From Lachnospiraceae bacterium (GTDB lineage: Bacteria; Bacillota; Clostridia; Lachnospirales; Lachnospiraceae), in NCBI GenBank assembly GCA_015057505.1, contig SVEG01000006.1:110391-174390 (forward strand): DNA of 64,000 nucleotides. Direction: 5' to 3'. A program made the position numbers and the translations under genes. The first letter of the stretch is position 1, and each line of letters opens with the position of its first letter. The notes below the pieces were generated by a model, which worked only from the letters and a program-made list of their open reading frames with translations, did not search any database and was not told the origin of the DNA. Positions 8,867 through 16,152 of this stretch are shown here, one piece after another.

Positions 8867-9793
8867 ATGAACGATAAAAAGTCTTTTGTTACAAAACCGC
8901 TTGGAATAGCATTGCTTGCCTGCCTATGTTGCTTTTTGTGGGGAAGTGCAACTCCTGCTATTAAAATCGGTTATGAGTGGTTTGGTGTAGGTGCAGATGA
9001 TATTGCATCAAGAATACTTTTTGCGGGCGTGCGTTTTGTTATTGCCGGAATTCTTACAGCGATTTTTGGAAGTATTATCGCAGGTAAGCCATTGTTTCCG
9101 CAGAAAAGCTCATGGGGTATGGTGTGTAAGCTGGGACTTATTCAAACTGTATTCCAGTACATTTTCTTTTATATGGGACTTGCATATACTACGGGCGTAA
9201 AATCTGCAATTATTAACGGTTCACAGACATTTATCGCTATTCTTATGGCTTGTTTGATTTTTAAATATGAGAAGCTAACGGTTAAGAAATTTATCGGTTG
9301 CCTTATCGGGTTTGCCGGTGTAATCGTTATTAACTTCGACCCGTCGGGACTTACGGGAGGTTTTACTTTTAAGGGTGAGGGCGCTATTCTTATTGCGGCT
9401 ATTGCATATGCGCTTTCTTCTGCGCTCGTGAAAAAATATTCCCAGAAAGAAAATCCCGTAGTTCTTAGCGGATATCAGTTTGTTTTTGGCGGAATTATCA
9501 TGACAATTTGCGGCTTTGCGATGGGCGGACAGCTTAGCGGCTGGGGCTTTAAGTCAGTACTTTTGCTGGTGTATCTTGCGCTTATCTCCTCGGTTGCTTA
9601 CTCCGTATGGGGTATTTTGTTAAAGCATAATCCTGTAGGTAAGGTAGCGGTGTACTCATTTACTAATCCTATTTTTAGCGTGCTGTTATCTTTCGTGTTC
9701 TTGCACGAGAGCTCAAATTTCGGACTTGAGCTTGTGATTGCACTTGCACTTGTATGTGCGGGTATTTATCTTGTAAATAGGGTGAATGAATAA
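8867..9793 (+). CDS. EamA/DMT-superfamily permease
   Basis: A roughly 308-residue inner-membrane protein with ten hydrophobic helices in two homologous EamA halves. Family landmarks include CFLWGSATPAIKIG in the first helix, TTGVKSAIINGSQTFIAILMA in the first half, and LVYLALISSVAYSVWG with FTNPIFSVLLSFVFLHE in the second. DMT proteins export or exchange metabolites such as amino acids; the substrate cannot be told. The ATG at 8867 has GGAG 11 bp upstream; in-frame ATGs at 8843 and 8846 with weaker AGAAG are alternatives. It is a single gene between two terminators. Confidence 0.85.
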   Translation: MNDKKSFVTKPLGIALLACLCCFLWGSATPAIKIGYEWFGVGADDIASRILFAGVRFVIAGILTAIFGSIIAGKPLFPQKSSWGMVCKLGLIQTVFQYIFFYMGLAYTTGVKSAIINGSQTFIAILMACLIFKYEKLTVKKFIGCLIGFAGVIVINFDPSGLTGGFTFKGEGAILIAAIAYALSSALVKKYSQKENPVVLSGYQFVFGGIIMTICGFAMGGQLSGWGFKSVLLLVYLALISSVAYSVWGILLKHNPVGKVAVYSFTNPIFSVLLSFVFLHESSNFGLELVIALALVCAGIYLVNRVNE

Positions 9794-9837
9794 TCATCAT
9801 TGACAAATGGAAATTATTGGTATATCTTAATATCAAG

Positions 9838-9880
9838 GCTCGTTGTGTTTGTGCAGTCTGCGCAGGCCGACGGGCTTTTT
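9838..9880 (+). terminator. Hairpin with T tract after the DMT gene
   Basis: The outer stem GCTCGT (9838-9843) pairs with ACGGGC (9870-9875), and the inner stem TGTGCA (9850-9855) with TGCGCA (9859-9864), followed by TTTTT. It is a likely terminator for the DMT gene. A TTGACA box at 9800 with a weak -10 at 9823 lies just upstream, so a very short transcript is conceivable. Confidence 0.55.
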
Positions 9881-9970
9881 CTGAAAAGTCTTTTATTTCT
9901 TTAGAGGAATAATTTTTCTAAAAGATATTTTTTCCAACAATTTGAGTACATTGATAACTTAATAAAGGAC

Positions 9971-10000
9971 TTTACAGCCGATAAAAATGAATGATATAAT
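9971..10000 (+). promoter_or_regulatory. Sigma-A promoter for the tandem-repeat gene
   Basis: TTTACA (9971-9976) and a perfect TATAAT (9995-10000) are 18 bp apart, 24 bp before the start codon. It may also serve the RyR-domain gene downstream. Confidence 0.65.
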
Positions 10001-10023
10001 TAACAGGAAGGGATGTTGATAAT

Positions 10024-10473
10024 ATGACAGATAGCCAAAAATTAGATTTGATACTTGAAAAGGTGGGCGGTCTCGAGGGCAAAATGGATGGCTTTGAGAG
10101 CGGAATGGATAGGCTCGAGGGCAAAATGGATGGCTTTGAGAGCGGAATGGATAGGCTCGAGGGCAAAATGGATGGCTTTGAGAGCAGAATGGATGGTCTC
10201 GAAGGCAAAATGGACGGCTTTGAGAGCAGAATGGATGGTCTCGAAGGCAAAATGGACGGCTTTGAGAGCAGAATGGATGGTCTCGAAGGCAAAATGGACG
10301 GCTTTGAGAGCAGAATGAATGGTTTCGAAGGTAAAGTTAATAAGTTAGAAAATTTATTAATAAAATCTACTTCAGAATTAAAAATGATGGACAAACTGAT
10401 ATTAAGTGAAATTGAGAGGGTTCATGATATTTTGAACAAGCATATATCTGATAAAACAGTACATACAGCGTAA
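10024..10473 (+). CDS. Small coiled-coil protein with 14-residue tandem repeats
   Basis: The 149-residue protein starts MTDSQKLDLILEKVGG, then carries six near-identical copies of a 14-residue unit (type GLEGKMDGFESRMD, residues 16-99) and a decayed seventh copy. It ends in a non-repeated helix that includes ILSEIERVHDILNKHI. The period is two heptads, with L/M/F at core positions, so a long coiled coil is predicted. There is no signal peptide or membrane segment. Proteins of this layout with variable repeat number are common in Clostridia, but I know no function. GGAAGGG provides the ribosome binding site. The RyR-domain gene begins 60 bp downstream and may be cotranscribed. Confidence 0.75.
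   Translation: MTDSQKLDLILEKVGGLEGKMDGFESGMDRLEGKMDGFESGMDRLEGKMDGFESRMDGLEGKMDGFESRMDGLEGKMDGFESRMDGLEGKMDGFESRMNGFEGKVNKLENLLIKSTSELKMMDKLILSEIERVHDILNKHISDKTVHTA
10069..10350 (+). repeat. 42-bp in-frame direct repeat array
   Basis: Six 42-bp units run head to tail from 10069 to 10320, plus a degenerate seventh to about 10350. Two sequence subtypes occur in blocks: units with GGAATGGATAGGCTCGAGGG first, then units with AGAATGGATGGTCTCGAAGG. Nearly identical copies within each block indicate recent duplication by slippage or unequal crossing-over. There are no spacers, so it is not CRISPR. Confidence 0.9.
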
Positions 10474-10533
10474 CGAGATAATAAACATATAAACAAGGTG
10501 TAAAGTCTTTTGTTAGCTGTCAAGAGGTAAACT

Positions 10534-12540
10534 ATGGGAAAGAAAACAGATAAAAAATTAGGCAGATTTTTCTTTGTATTGGCAATTGTATCATTTGTTA
10601 TTACATTGTTGGAAGGACTCTTTTATTATAACGCGCAGGCCTATCCCAATCCACTGTTTAGGTGGATGTTGATTATACAGAACAGTATTAAGGCATTCGG
10701 TTTCCGCCCGGAAATTAGTTTAAAGGATCTCGCGAAAATATTGAATGAGAATTGTGGCTTTTTTGAGGCGGCAGTAGGCTATGCATATGCATTTGCCGTT
10801 TTTACCGCGCCGTATTGTACGTTGGCAGTGGTTTATAAGTTTTTGAACCGTTTGTTGCGTTTTAAGTCAATCAGGTGGTTGTTTTCTAAAAAGAGAAGAA
10901 TTATTGTTTTTGGATATAACGAGGAAGTAAAGATTTTGCTTGCCGGAAAGCATAAGGATTATTGTATTCATCTGGTGTCTGCAGAGGTTTCAAATGATGA
11001 AGAATTGGCCCTTCTTCGGGATGGAATAGTGGTACATAGAATAGACTGCCTGAAGCTTCCCGACAGACAGCTCAAATATTTTTTTGAACGTATGGAATTA
11101 AAAAAGGCGAGAGAAATCATTTTGTTTGATTCTTCTTCTGCCAAGAATTTTTCATTGTATCAGATGTTTCATAAAGATGAGAATAAGGCTCTTTTATTAG
11201 AGGATGTTAAATTTTTCTGTCGTTGTGAGGATGACGGTATTAAGAGAATTATTGAAGATTATCACGATAGTAGAATGAAGGATAAAGATGCCAAAGGGGC
11301 AAAGGATTTAGAGATTGTCAGTATTCATGAATTGCGTGTAAGAAAGATGCTTGCAGAGCATCCTTTACATGAATATTATTTAAACAGTGGAATTGATCCG
11401 AAGAATTGGAAGTTACATCTGCTAATTATTGGTTTTGGCAAGTTGGGACAGCAGTTATTGCTTCAGGCAATGAATCTGGGTGTTGTCAGCAGCGAGAACG
11501 AAATTATAGTGGATGTTGTAGATTTTGATATACAAAATAAGAAGAGTATTTTTGCAAATAATTTTAATGAGGATTATGTGGAAATAGGTGAGGATGAATT
11601 TGTGATTCCACCTACTAAGGCGGATGGCAAATTGAGAATCAGATTCCATAAGATGGATATCCGTCATAAGCAATTTTATAAACAGTTATGTGTAAACGGA
11701 ACTTCAGAAAAGGATGGTCCGTACACCTATATCGCAATTTGTGTTGAGGATATTGATGTAAGTCTGCATTGTGTGTCAGAGGTAGAGCGTTATTTGCGAA
11801 ATTGTGCTACGGATAAAAATGCCGGAAGGGTTAGTATTGGAATCCGAATGGAATCAAACAGACAGATGGCAGAGTACTTAAAAAAGAACAATGACACTTA
11901 CAAGAACGTATTTGTAATTGAGGAGACGGAAAGTACGATTTGTTTAGAAGATTTGATTCATGACGAACTGACTTGGGATGCAAAGGAGTATAATTATATT
12001 TATAGTTCGTTGGATATTACGGCAGCAGGAAATGATATTTCTTCGGAGAGCAAGGAAGATGTTAAAGAGAAAACCACTCTGATAAATGAAAAATGGAGAA
12101 ACATGGCTATGTTTCGAAGAAATTCCAATCAGGCTGTTGCGCAACATGCTGCTGTGAAACGAATTTTGTTGGATAAGATTGACCATAATGAATTAGATAG
12201 ATATTTTGGTGAGCATGGAAGTATTCTGCAGGATAAGGGTAATGTTTGGACTTTTGAATGCTCTGAAGAGGAATTGACAGAATATCAGAGTGATATGTTG
12301 AATTATCCGTGGGTTAGCGAATTATCACGATTGGAGCATAGAAGATGGTGCTATTTTATGGCGACGCTCGGTTGGAAGAGAACGGATGCCCCGAATGCTA
12401 AAAGAAATGAAAGTCTTAAGGAGAATCCTTGCCTTTGTACATGGGAGGAACTTAGGAAATATAAAGCTGACACGTGTAAATATGATTTGATGCCACTTTT
12501 AATGGAGTATAAGAAAAAGAAAAATAATAGAACTTTTTAA
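10534..12540 (+). CDS. Membrane protein with RCK/TrkA-N-like Rossmann domains and a C-terminal RyR domain
   Basis: The 668-residue protein has two transmembrane segments (about 11-30 and 84-107) followed by basic residues. A Rossmann-like domain follows (IIVFGYNEEVKILLAG near 126), then a second one (LLIIGFGKLGQQLLLQA near 294), as in RCK/TrkA-N regulators of ion channels. The C-terminus (about 600-665) matches the RyR domain: SRLEHRRWCYFMATLGW, with NPCLCTWEELRKYK after it. RyR domains are proposed ligand sensors in prokaryotic signalling and conflict systems. The two-helix plus tandem Rossmann plan resembles a channel gated by a nucleotide, but no TVGYG-type filter is visible. The stop codon lies 6 bp from the 3' end of the convergent tRNA-Asn. 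Function unknown. Confidence 0.75.
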   Translation: MGKKTDKKLGRFFFVLAIVSFVITLLEGLFYYNAQAYPNPLFRWMLIIQNSIKAFGFRPEISLKDLAKILNENCGFFEAAVGYAYAFAVFTAPYCTLAVVYKFLNRLLRFKSIRWLFSKKRRIIVFGYNEEVKILLAGKHKDYCIHLVSAEVSNDEELALLRDGIVVHRIDCLKLPDRQLKYFFERMELKKAREIILFDSSSAKNFSLYQMFHKDENKALLLEDVKFFCRCEDDGIKRIIEDYHDSRMKDKDAKGAKDLEIVSIHELRVRKMLAEHPLHEYYLNSGIDPKNWKLHLLIIGFGKLGQQLLLQAMNLGVVSSENEIIVDVVDFDIQNKKSIFANNFNEDYVEIGEDEFVIPPTKADGKLRIRFHKMDIRHKQFYKQLCVNGTSEKDGPYTYIAICVEDIDVSLHCVSEVERYLRNCATDKNAGRVSIGIRMESNRQMAEYLKKNNDTYKNVFVIEETESTICLEDLIHDELTWDAKEYNYIYSSLDITAAGNDISSESKEDVKEKTTLINEKWRNMAMFRRNSNQAVAQHAAVKRILLDKIDHNELDRYFGEHGSILQDKGNVWTFECSEEELTEYQSDMLNYPWVSELSRLEHRRWCYFMATLGWKRTDAPNAKRNESLKENPCLCTWEELRKYKADTCKYDLMPLLMEYKKKKNNRTF

Positions 12541-12546
12541 ATAAAA

Positions 12547-12619
12547 CTCCCTCTGTTGGATTCGAACCAACGACACTGCGGTTAACAGCCGCATGCTCTA
12601 CCTACTGAGCTAAGAAGGA
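12547..12619 (-). tRNA. tRNA-Asn (anticodon GTT)
   Basis: On the minus strand a full 73-nt cloverleaf folds: acceptor TCCTTCT with AGAGGGA, D stem GCTC/GAGC, anticodon stem TGCGG/CCGCA around CTGTTAA (anticodon GTT), T stem GTTGG/CCAAC around TTCGAAT, discriminator G. CCA is not encoded. It points away from the aspS-gat operon that makes Asn-tRNA and towards the RyR gene. Confidence 0.96.
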
Positions 12620-12757
12620 ATAATACATTTTGTAACATCTACAGTATATGCGGATTATTAGAATTCTATACGGAATTAATTATTTTTTGCCGGAATATTT
12701 TAGTTCATTTTGGAAATAATATTGTAAAAATAGTCAGTAAAAAGCGATAAATTTTTA

Positions 12758-12786
12758 TTGACAATGAAATTCTGTTATGATACCAT
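12758..12786 (+). promoter_or_regulatory. Probable sigma-A promoter of the aspS-gat operon
   Basis: TTGACA (12758-12763) is exact; TACCAT (12781-12786) after 17 bp is a weak -10. The T-box leader starts shortly after. Confidence 0.55.
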
Positions 12787-12792
12787 GATACA

Positions 12793-13018
12793 TCATAAGT
12801 TTGATTCAATACAGACCTCTCCTTTGTGGAAAACTCATCAGAGATGCAGAACCGTGGCTGAAAGTTTTGCTTGGGTAAGTAGTAGGAAGAGTAACACTAT
12901 ATTGATTTGTGGTTTACAACAGTATAATTAAAAGTGGGTGTATTAATACACCAACGTGGGTGGCACCGCGGGATTGATATCTCGCCCCTCGGAAACGATA
13001 AGTTTTCGAGGGGCTTTT
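12793..13018 (+). promoter_or_regulatory. T-box riboswitch controlling aspS-gatCAB, Asn specifier candidate
   Basis: The T-box core is at 12957-12971 (GTGGGTGGCACCGCGG). Its UGGC would pair with a tRNA 3' end carrying discriminator G, as in the tRNA-Asn at 12547-12619. Stem I is compact: base TCAATA (12806-12811) with TATTGA (12900-12905), the conserved CAGAGA (12839-12844), and an apical hairpin 12846-12870 with a loop resembling the usual T-box loop. The best specifier is AAC (Asn) at 12893-12895. A terminator with T run ends the leader. Uncharged tRNA-Asn would favour antitermination and expression of the Asn-tRNA pathway. The specifier assignment is by hand and could be off. Confidence 0.88.
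12984..13018 (+). terminator. T-box terminator hairpin
   Basis: Arms 12984-12996 and 13002-13014 form a GC-rich 13-bp stem with a 5-nt loop, followed by TTTT. It competes with the antiterminator formed by the T-box core upstream. Confidence 0.88.
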
Positions 13019-13058
13019 ATATTTGTGACATCTGCGATAAAAAGAAGGAGGCTTTTAT

Positions 13059-14801
13059 ATGAATATTTACAGAACACATACGTGTGGCGAATTAAGAAAA
13101 GAACACATTAATACTAATGTACGCTTGGCAGGTTGGGTAGATACCATAAGAGACCACGGCGGAGTTATCTTTATCGACTTGAGAGACCAGTATGGTATTA
13201 CACAGGTTGTTGTTAATGATACAGCATTGGTTAACGGTATCGGTAAGGAATTTGTTATTTCTGTTAGCGGTATGTTACAGCTTAGAGACGCAGAGACTGT
13301 TAACATGAAGATAAGCACAGGTGAAGTGGAGCTTAAGGCTACAGAACTTACTGTTCTCGGTAAGTCAAAGAATCAGCTTCCCTTTGAAATCAGCGAGTCT
13401 ATGAACACAAAAGAAGAAATCCGTTTAAAATACCGTTTCCTCGATTTGAGAAATCCGGCAGTTCATAACAATATTGTATTTCGTTCAAAAATTACAAGCT
13501 ATCTTCGTCGTAAGATGGAAGAGATGGGCTTTTTGGAGATTCAGACACCTATCCTTACAGCATCATCACCTGAAGGTGCACGTGACTTCTTAGTACCGAG
13601 CAGAAAGCACCAGGGAATGTTTTATGCATTGCCCCAGGCACCTCAGCAGTTTAAGCAGTTGCTCATGACATCAGGTTTTGATAAGTACTTCCAGATTGCA
13701 CCCTGCTTCCGTGATGAGGATGCGCGTGCAGACCGTTCTCCGGGTGAGTTCTATCAGCTTGACTTTGAGATGGCTTTTGCAACACAGGAAGATGTTTTTG
13801 AAGTTGCAGAGACAGTTTTATATGACACATTCAAAGAGTTCTCTTCAGGCAAATATGTAAGTCCGGCACCGTTCAGACGCATTCCTTACGCAGAGAGTAT
13901 GCTTAAGTATGGTTCAGATAAGCCTGATTTAAGAAATCCTTTAATTATTGAAGATTTGACAGAGTTTTTCTCAGATGTTGATTTTGCACCGTTTAAGAAG
14001 AAACCGGTACGTGGTATAGTGGCTCCTAAGTGTGCTTCAATGTCTAAGTCATTCTTTGAAAAAATGCTTGATTTTGCTATGTCAATCGGTATGAAGGGGC
14101 TTGGATATATTTCTGTTCTTGAAGATATGAAGCTCAAGGGACCGATTGTAAAGTTCTTGTCAGAAGAGAAGCAGGCAGAACTTTGCAAGATGTTGTCACT
14201 TAAGGAAGACGATACATTGTTCTTCATTTCTGACTCACCGAAGGTTGTTGACAAACTTGCAGGTCAGATTCGTACAGAGTTAGGTGTTCGTCTTGATATT
14301 ATTGATAAAGACAGATATGAATTCTGTTTTGTTACAGATTTCCCTATGTTCGGAATTAATGAAGACAGCGGTAATATTGAATTCATGCATAATCCTTTCT
14401 CAATGCCACAGGGTGAGATGGAAGCACTTGAAACAAAGGATCCGCTTGATGTTCTTGCGTATCAGTATGATATTGTATGTAACGGTGTTGAGTTGTCATC
14501 GGGTGCCGTTAGAAACCACCGCCCTGACATTATGTTAAAAGCATTCGAGATTGCGGGATATACACAGCAGGATATTGAAGACAGATTTTCTGCATTATAT
14601 AATGCGTTCCATTACGGTGCACCGCCTCATGCAGGTATGGCACCCGGACTTGACAGAATGGTCATGCTTTTGGCAAACCAGGAAAGCATCAGAGAGGTAG
14701 TTGCATTCCCGATGAACGGAAATGCACAGGACTTGTTGCTTGGAGCACCGAATACGGTAACGGAACAGCAGCTTAGAGAAGTTCATATTAAGCTTAGATA
14801 G
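13059..14801 (+). CDS. aspS: Aspartyl-tRNA synthetase, probably non-discriminating (Asp/Asn)
   Basis: Attaches aspartate to tRNA. The 580-residue protein has the OB-fold anticodon domain (about 1-105), class II motif 2 (CFRDEDARADRSPGEFYQLD near 222), a bacterial-type GAD insertion (about 290-410) and motif 3 (GLDRMVMLLA near 532, followed by VAFP). SPGEF in motif 2 differs from the usual QPEF, marking a divergent subgroup. Being first in an operon with gatC, a gatA relative and gatB, under a T-box that seems to read Asn, suggests it also charges tRNA-Asn with Asp for later amidation. That specificity is inferred from context. AAGGAGG precedes the ATG. Confidence 0.93.
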   Translation: MNIYRTHTCGELRKEHINTNVRLAGWVDTIRDHGGVIFIDLRDQYGITQVVVNDTALVNGIGKEFVISVSGMLQLRDAETVNMKISTGEVELKATELTVLGKSKNQLPFEISESMNTKEEIRLKYRFLDLRNPAVHNNIVFRSKITSYLRRKMEEMGFLEIQTPILTASSPEGARDFLVPSRKHQGMFYALPQAPQQFKQLLMTSGFDKYFQIAPCFRDEDARADRSPGEFYQLDFEMAFATQEDVFEVAETVLYDTFKEFSSGKYVSPAPFRRIPYAESMLKYGSDKPDLRNPLIIEDLTEFFSDVDFAPFKKKPVRGIVAPKCASMSKSFFEKMLDFAMSIGMKGLGYISVLEDMKLKGPIVKFLSEEKQAELCKMLSLKEDDTLFFISDSPKVVDKLAGQIRTELGVRLDIIDKDRYEFCFVTDFPMFGINEDSGNIEFMHNPFSMPQGEMEALETKDPLDVLAYQYDIVCNGVELSSGAVRNHRPDIMLKAFEIAGYTQQDIEDRFSALYNAFHYGAPPHAGMAPGLDRMVMLLANQESIREVVAFPMNGNAQDLLLGAPNTVTEQQLREVHIKLR

Positions 14802-14812
14802 GAGGAGTAATT

Positions 14813-15094
14813 ATGGACGCAAAAACTTTATCAGCATATGAAAATATGGCAAAACTCAGTCTTACGGAAGATGTTCGCCAGTGGGTTATTGATAGCTTTA
14901 ACACTCTGGAAGAGAGCTTTAAGAAGTTGGATGGTATTGATACAGAGGGTGTTGAACCGTTGTTTACGGTACTTGACTTAAAGAATGTATTACGTGAAGA
15001 TGCTTCCGCAAAATTCATTGAAAGAGATGAGTTGTTATCAAACGCTCCCGAAGAATATGACGGATATTTTCAGGTGCCGAAGACATTGGAATAG
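14813..15094 (+). CDS. gatC: Asp-tRNA(Asn)/Glu-tRNA(Gln) amidotransferase subunit C
   Basis: GatC is a small helper that wraps around and stabilises GatA and GatB. The 93-residue protein has the expected helical N-terminus (ENMAKLSLTEDV) and the conserved VEPLFTVLDLKNVLREDA region, ending YFQVPKTLE, the typical C-terminal VP motif. Length is normal. It starts 11 bp after aspS with AGGAGG, and the GatA-like gene follows 12 bp later. Confidence 0.93.
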   Translation: MDAKTLSAYENMAKLSLTEDVRQWVIDSFNTLEESFKKLDGIDTEGVEPLFTVLDLKNVLREDASAKFIERDELLSNAPEEYDGYFQVPKTLE

Positions 15095-15106
15095 GAGGGT
15101 TCTACA

Positions 15107-16141
15107 ATGAAATTCATGATGCATGATGATATTATGGTTGCAGGAAAGGTGTGCACCGGAGGTTCTAAATTCCTTGCAGGTTTTAAATCACCTTTAAGTG
15201 CCAGAGTATATGAGAAATGTTTGGCTCACGATATGGAGTTTGAAGGATTTCTTACTCCCGATGAGTTTAGTATTGATAATTTGTTTGATGAGAAGGATGA
15301 ATTGGATTCAGCCGTAGTTGCATTAACAGAAGGCAAATGTGATGTTGTACTTTGCAATGATGTGTTCGGCAAGCTTCGTCGCCAGGCTCCGGCTAACGGA
15401 CTTATTTATATTCATCCCTCATATGGTACTGTTTCAAGATTTGGTTTGATGCAGGGTGTTGCATCAATGGACCAGATTGGTATCCTTTGCCGTAATCTTG
15501 AAGAAGGTATCGAAGTGTTAAATGTTATTTCAGGACATGATGTAAGTGACGGAACAAGCCTTCCCGCAGCAACTTATGCTTATGCAGCTAAGGCTGACAA
15601 GGCAGTTAAAGTGGTGGCTGATTCCAAGACTTTCCCTGTTGAGATTGAGGCAGGGAACATAGAGATGAAATATGCAGATTGTTTTGCACAGATTTTCTAT
15701 ATTCTCGGAAGTGCCGAGATTTGTAATAATACCAACCGTTATGACGGTGTTAAGTTCGGATATCGTGCAGAGGATGTAAACGGTATTAATGACCTTTATG
15801 TAAGATCACGTACAGAGTCATTCGGTCGCAATCTGCAGCTTGCTTCAATTGCAGGTTGTATGGTGCTTTCAAAAGAGTACTATGACGGTTTATATAACAA
15901 ATCAATGCAGATTCGGCGCTTGGTTAAGGATTATTATACAGAAATCCTGGATAATGCGGATGTAATTGCTCTTCCTGCAAAAATGGATGGAGCAACAAAG
16001 TATGAGCAGGTTGCATTATATGCTCTTGCACCTTTGTGTGGTTTTGCAAGTGTTTCCATGTTATATAATAATAAACCGACTCAGTTTATCTGTAAACGTA
16101 ACGGTGAAAATGCAATGTTTGCATTGGCACAGGGTAAATAG
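15107..16141 (+). CDS. gatA: Short GatA-like amidase-fold protein without the amidase catalytic residues
   Basis: GatA is normally about 480 residues and frees ammonia from glutamine using a Ser-cisSer-Lys triad. This protein is 344 residues. It aligns by eye from the segment after the catalytic Lys of GatA (VAGKVCTGGSKFLAGFKSPL) through YIHPSYGTVSRFGLMQGVAS and SLDQIG/SGHDVSDGTS equivalents to the C-terminus. The N-terminal 70-odd residues carrying the Lys are absent, and the stretch that should hold GGSSGGS and SDTGGSIRQPA reads ELDSAVVALTEG and NDVFGKLRRQAP (84-95), so both serines are gone. gatC ends 12 bp upstream, leaving no room for a missing N-terminus. The frame is clean, so this is a conserved-looking inactive form, not a recent pseudogene. 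Confidence 0.8.
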   Translation: MKFMMHDDIMVAGKVCTGGSKFLAGFKSPLSARVYEKCLAHDMEFEGFLTPDEFSIDNLFDEKDELDSAVVALTEGKCDVVLCNDVFGKLRRQAPANGLIYIHPSYGTVSRFGLMQGVASMDQIGILCRNLEEGIEVLNVISGHDVSDGTSLPAATYAYAAKADKAVKVVADSKTFPVEIEAGNIEMKYADCFAQIFYILGSAEICNNTNRYDGVKFGYRAEDVNGINDLYVRSRTESFGRNLQLASIAGCMVLSKEYYDGLYNKSMQIRRLVKDYYTEILDNADVIALPAKMDGATKYEQVALYALAPLCGFASVSMLYNNKPTQFICKRNGENAMFALAQGK

Positions 16142-16152
16142 GAGGGGTTGAG

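Noticed and set aside
10069-10350. Repeat array considered as CRISPR
   Set aside because: The units are contiguous with no spacers and code in frame for a coiled coil; no cas genes are nearby.
9972-10394. Long open frames on the minus strand and in the second plus frame over the tandem repeats
   Set aside because: A 42-bp repeat is a multiple of three, so any frame free of stops in one unit stays open across all. Neither has a ribosome site and both give low-complexity protein.
12500-12620. Attachment-site duplication of the tRNA-Asn 3' end
   Set aside because: I looked for a second copy of the T-arm/acceptor sequence upstream of the repeat and RyR genes and saw none; no integrase is present, so an integrated island is not supported.
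15095-15106. A lost N-terminal half of gatA by frameshift
   Set aside because: gatC ends 12 bp upstream, so there is no sequence that could code the missing Lys-bearing segment; the shortening is a deletion of long standing, not a sequencing error.
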